DNA of 64,000 nucleotides from Trachythela sp. YZ-2020. Its lineage: Eukaryota > Cnidaria > Anthozoa > Malacalcyonacea > Clavulariidae. The stretch covers positions 1,116,001 through 1,180,000 of the forward strand of contig JADLSH010000061.1 in assembly GCA_016169945.1 (NCBI GenBank), written 5' to 3'. Below are positions 61,710 through 64,000 of the stretch, piece by piece (the stretch's first letter is position 1; every line of letters starts with the position of its first letter). The translations under genes and the position numbers were made by a program. Under the pieces are notes generated by a model, which saw nothing but the letters and a program-made list of their open reading frames with translations, searched no databases and was not told the origin of the DNA.

Positions 61710-62459
61710 TCATTTTTGAGAAGTTAACTTATTCAGTAGGACCATCATACATGAACTTTGCTCCAGCTGCTGCCTCATCAACTGCATAAACTGCTGTTGT
61801 TGAACAACTTGATTCATCATGGAATTATTTTGATTTTGGGCTGCATCCATTGCTTCCTTTCTAAGTTTCATGTCATTCTCTCTTAATTCATGATCTTTGA
61901 CTGTTTGGAGTTGCATTATTTCCAGTTCCTTCTTCTTTAACTCAGTCTCTAGCTCACTTTTATCACTCAAATACGAAACCATATCTGAACCACTACTTCT
62001 CTTTCTTTTGGTACCTGTGCCCTCAGAATCAGCTGACTCAGATCTCTTGCGAGTTTCACCAAATGATTCAAGGGACTGCTGTCTCATTTCAACTGCTTGA
62101 TTGGCTTCCTCCTCAAGTTTTTTCTTCTTCTCTGCTGCAACTCTTTCATGCTCTATGTCAGCTTCATAAAACAATGAGACAATTTCATCCATGCCAAGAT
62201 CTACTTCATTCTCCTCGCAGGATATTTCACTTGCAAGAGTTTCTTCCCGGACTTTCTTCTTGTATTTCTTTTCAAGCAAGGCATATCGGTCACGCACAGA
62301 CCTCTGGGTTACACGAAAAATTGGAGATTGCAAAGAATTCAATGAAGTAGCTATCCTCAACCACGCTTCTCTTTCAGGAGATGCTTTTCTGCTGGTCCAT
62401 TGTTGCATCAACAAAATTTCTCGTACAAACAGCTGATCATGCAGCTCGGTCCATTTCAT
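61710..62459 (-). CDS. Harbinger Myb/SANT-like DNA-binding protein, intact
   Basis: 249 codons from ATG 62457-62459. An N-terminal Myb/SANT-like trihelix (KWTELHDQLFVREILLMQQW, then RVTQRSVRDRYALLEKKYKK) is followed by an acidic segment (SCEENEVDLGMDEIVSLFYE) and a Lys/Glu/Gln coiled coil with a nuclear-localisation-like KRKRSSG. In Harbinger elements this partner carries the transposase into the nucleus and onto the ends. No stop or frameshift was seen, unlike the transposase beside it. The two genes converge, with about 240 bp between their ends. Confidence 0.85.
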   Translation of the reverse strand: MKWTELHDQLFVREILLMQQWTSRKASPEREAWLRIATSLNSLQSPIFRVTQRSVRDRYALLEKKYKKKVREETLASEISCEENEVDLGMDEIVSLFYEADIEHERVAAEKKKKLEEEANQAVEMRQQSLESFGETRKRSESADSEGTGTKRKRSSGSDMVSYLSDKSELETELKKKELEIMQLQTVKDHELRENDMKLRKEAMDAAQNQNNSMMNQVVQQQQFMQLMRQQLEQSSCMMVLLNKLTSQK

Positions 62460-63303
62460 AGGTGCACTGAATAAATAGAAAAATATAATAACTTAACAAA
62501 ATAGAGTAACCTTGACATGTACAGCACCTGGATTTTAATTTTATGCTTAAAGGATATTTTAAAATTATTTTAAATACAAATGCAAAATAGTGATATTAAT
62601 TTCTTATTTTATTTTCATCTTGTTATGACTGAGATAGACTGATAGAGAAGGAATATATAGAGGAATTTGTCTCAATTCCTAGTTCAGTATAAGCTTTAAT
62701 AAATTATTTATATTTTAAAACGCTAATATCACACTGCAGCACATAAAATAAGAAAGAGTGTGGAGGGCATTTAGGGTCCAAGCTTTGACATAATTTGTAA
62801 ACAAGCTTTTCATAATATATAAAATACAATTTAACAATGATATTTTAATGCCTTAATACTTTGAGAAATATACAAAATATTCAACCTATATTATCAAAAC
62901 AAATTTACCTTGATGTTGTTCTTTCTGAAGACACCGAATACAACGAGGAATACAAGTATACCATTATCGAGATAAATGCCGTTCTGACACAACGTCAAAT
63001 CAAAGAAATGGCGTCGGGCCCGCTCAGCAAGAACGTCAACATTTCCATCCGCGCATGCGCAATTTAACTTTCGCGCAAGTCGCCGTTGCCGTTTGCACTG
63101 GCGTCTACCGAACGTAAGGTCTCTAATAATGTGACACATACATGCAGTGATCAACTCGAAAGCATTTTGCTACTTTGATCACTGTACACGTTCGTTTATT
63201 ATAGTAATTTTAATTAGTGGTTTTGTTTTGTAACTGTACTTATTTTGTTGAATGTTATCTTTTTTTTAATACGTGTGAAATAAATGATTCTGATTCTGAT
63301 TCT

Positions 63304-64000
63304 TCAGTATTGAGGTAAGCTGTTTTGAATTGTAGAGTATTATACACAGTCTCACATTTTCAGTAAAGTATAAAATACAGGATCTTGTTTCGAATTTATC
63401 AGTTTACTTTAAATTACAAATATATGATCGAAATGTTCGTTGATATCAGATACTGTATGTTGCAGCATGCATATATTATTTGCATTATTTGCTATAAAAA
63501 TTGGTAAAATTTGACGAGATTGCAACGTAATTTATTGTATTTTATCAAGGCCTCGATCAAGGCTATAAATCTCGTTTATTTTTTAAGCTTCGATGACAAT
63601 TAAATTATACAATTAGTCAGACCATTTCATCAATACTTTTCTGATTTATATCCTATAAAGGAAATTAATTAAAGTAATTTTACATTTATTTCATCAATTT
63701 CTGAATTTAATATATCCTAGAAAGGAAATAAATTGAAATGGTTTTAATGTATAAATGTGCATTTTAAAAACAAAACATGCCATTGACTTTAACTTTAAGG
63801 GTTGCAGGAGGTGGCTATCTATAAAGCTTGACAAATATTAATTATGGTTATTTATAACATCTGACAAATTTTCTGACAAATCGCCTCACTTTCTTTATAA
63901 AGCTGACATATCCAATATCATTAATAATTCATGAGGAAATTAGCAAAACATTACTTTGCTCACATGACAATGCTGGATTACCCTGCTTACTAGAGTGAGC
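63304..64000. other. AT-rich flank, no gene
   Basis: CATTTCATCAATACTTTTCTG ... TATCCTATAAAGGAAATTAA (63625-63670) is followed by a diverged second copy (63690-63735). Nothing else recognised. Confidence 0.45.

Larger units (their letters stand above)
60245..63124. mobile_element. PIF/Harbinger DNA transposon (2.88 kb)
   Basis: The terminal inverted repeat AGAGACCTTACG (60245-60256) matches CGTAAGGTCTCT (63113-63124). The next bases also mirror loosely (GACAACGGCGACGGCAACG against CGTTGCCG-type sequence). AATAAT flanks both sides (60239-60244 and 63125-63130); a 3-bp duplication within it would be usual for this superfamily. Two convergent genes: transposase (plus) and Myb-like protein (minus), the standard Harbinger pair. 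Inserted in the 3' UTR of the non-LTR element. Confidence 0.88.
57201..63303 (+). mobile_element. Near full-length non-LTR retrotransposon, split by a Harbinger insertion
   Basis: Endonuclease: SLFHCNIRSLPKNL (57350), DIVAITETKLN, YFYHVDSR-type region, MGDINIDFL (57764), LIDHIYTN, YDISDRLPIF. RT: VTPIYKSG, NYRPFSVLSAFSKILERIVY, FGFRKGHSTEQAI, CGLFLDFSKAFDTVNHEILL, CGVPQGSTLGPLLF, FRIFADDTNVF (catalytic FADD near 59330), KFLGIYI-like box near 59560, then a C-terminal domain (59658-60158). Frames change near 57.56, 58.1 and 59.6 kb, so it is dead, but the 58093-59574 stretch is a 493-codon open frame. After the insertion the 3' UTR resumes at 63131 and ends AATAAATGATTCTGATTCTG with GATTCT repeats. 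CR1-like by its tail and RT motifs. Confidence 0.85.

Overview
This window looks like AT-rich, repeat-laden animal nuclear DNA, most likely from a cnidarian and probably an anthozoan. The evidence is a spliced gene with GT-AG introns, several non-LTR retrotransposons, Penelope-like elements with GIY-YIG domains, hammerhead ribozymes, PIF/Harbinger, P-element, hAT-like and tyrosine-recombinase remnants, and tRNA-derived SINEs. There is no bacterial operon structure. The taxonomic call is inference from the mix of element families and from the DSTYK-like host gene.

One host gene runs through most of the window on the minus strand. I located five exons at 49220-49430, 31224-31522, 12033-12173, 9705-10021 and 873-1988. 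All have usable splice sites and compatible phases. Joined, they encode about 694 residues of a dynamin-type large GTPase: P-loop GETSSGKSS, switch DSPGIGE, and CNKWD. A helical region with a hydrophobic hairpin follows, then the start of a protein kinase domain (GRGTFADV, VAVK). The kinase continues beyond the left edge. The 5' end of the gene was not found. Almost everything else up to 49.4 kb is intronic transposon material in this gene.

Layout from left to right. 0-0.7 kb: palindromic minisatellite element. 2.5-3 kb: GC-rich duplicated motif. 3.5-4 kb: DUF3504/Crypton-like remnant. 5.6-8.3 kb: dead non-LTR element (minus). 8.9-9.5 kb: two small foldback elements and a minisatellite. 13.5-14 kb: two tRNA-derived SINEs. 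15.2-15.9 kb: TATA-box array with two hammerhead ribozymes. 16-18.8 kb: two Penelope-like copies fused head to head. 18.9-27.7 kb: a giant inverted repeat of two 2.8-kb terminal-inverted-repeat elements separated by a CGCGGACT satellite, with a non-LTR element inserted in one copy. 28.1-28.8 kb: a tandem duplication enclosing a nearly perfect 325-bp copy from that palindrome. 32.3 and 43.1 kb: solitary hammerhead-like motifs. 33.8-34.8 kb: unrecognised degenerate ORF. 35.1-37.2 kb: P-element-type transposase remnant. 39.9-40.3 kb: hAT-type MITE. 40.5-40.8 kb: heptamer array. 44.7-47.2 kb: a terminal-inverted-repeat element whose only recognisable gene is a broken packaging-type ATPase.

To the right of the last recognised exon lie a truncated non-LTR element (51.8-52.75 kb), an RPDLLL/VELTV nuclease-like fragment (52.8-53.3 kb), and a TGACGTCA-rich stretch. 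At 57.2-63.3 kb is a near full-length non-LTR retrotransposon whose 3' UTR was split by a 2.9-kb PIF/Harbinger transposon. That transposon has an intact Myb-like gene and a damaged transposase.

The most interesting points are the GTPase-kinase fusion, the ribozyme-bearing Penelope locus, the lone ATPase in a virus-like inverted-repeat element, and the templated duplication at 28 kb.
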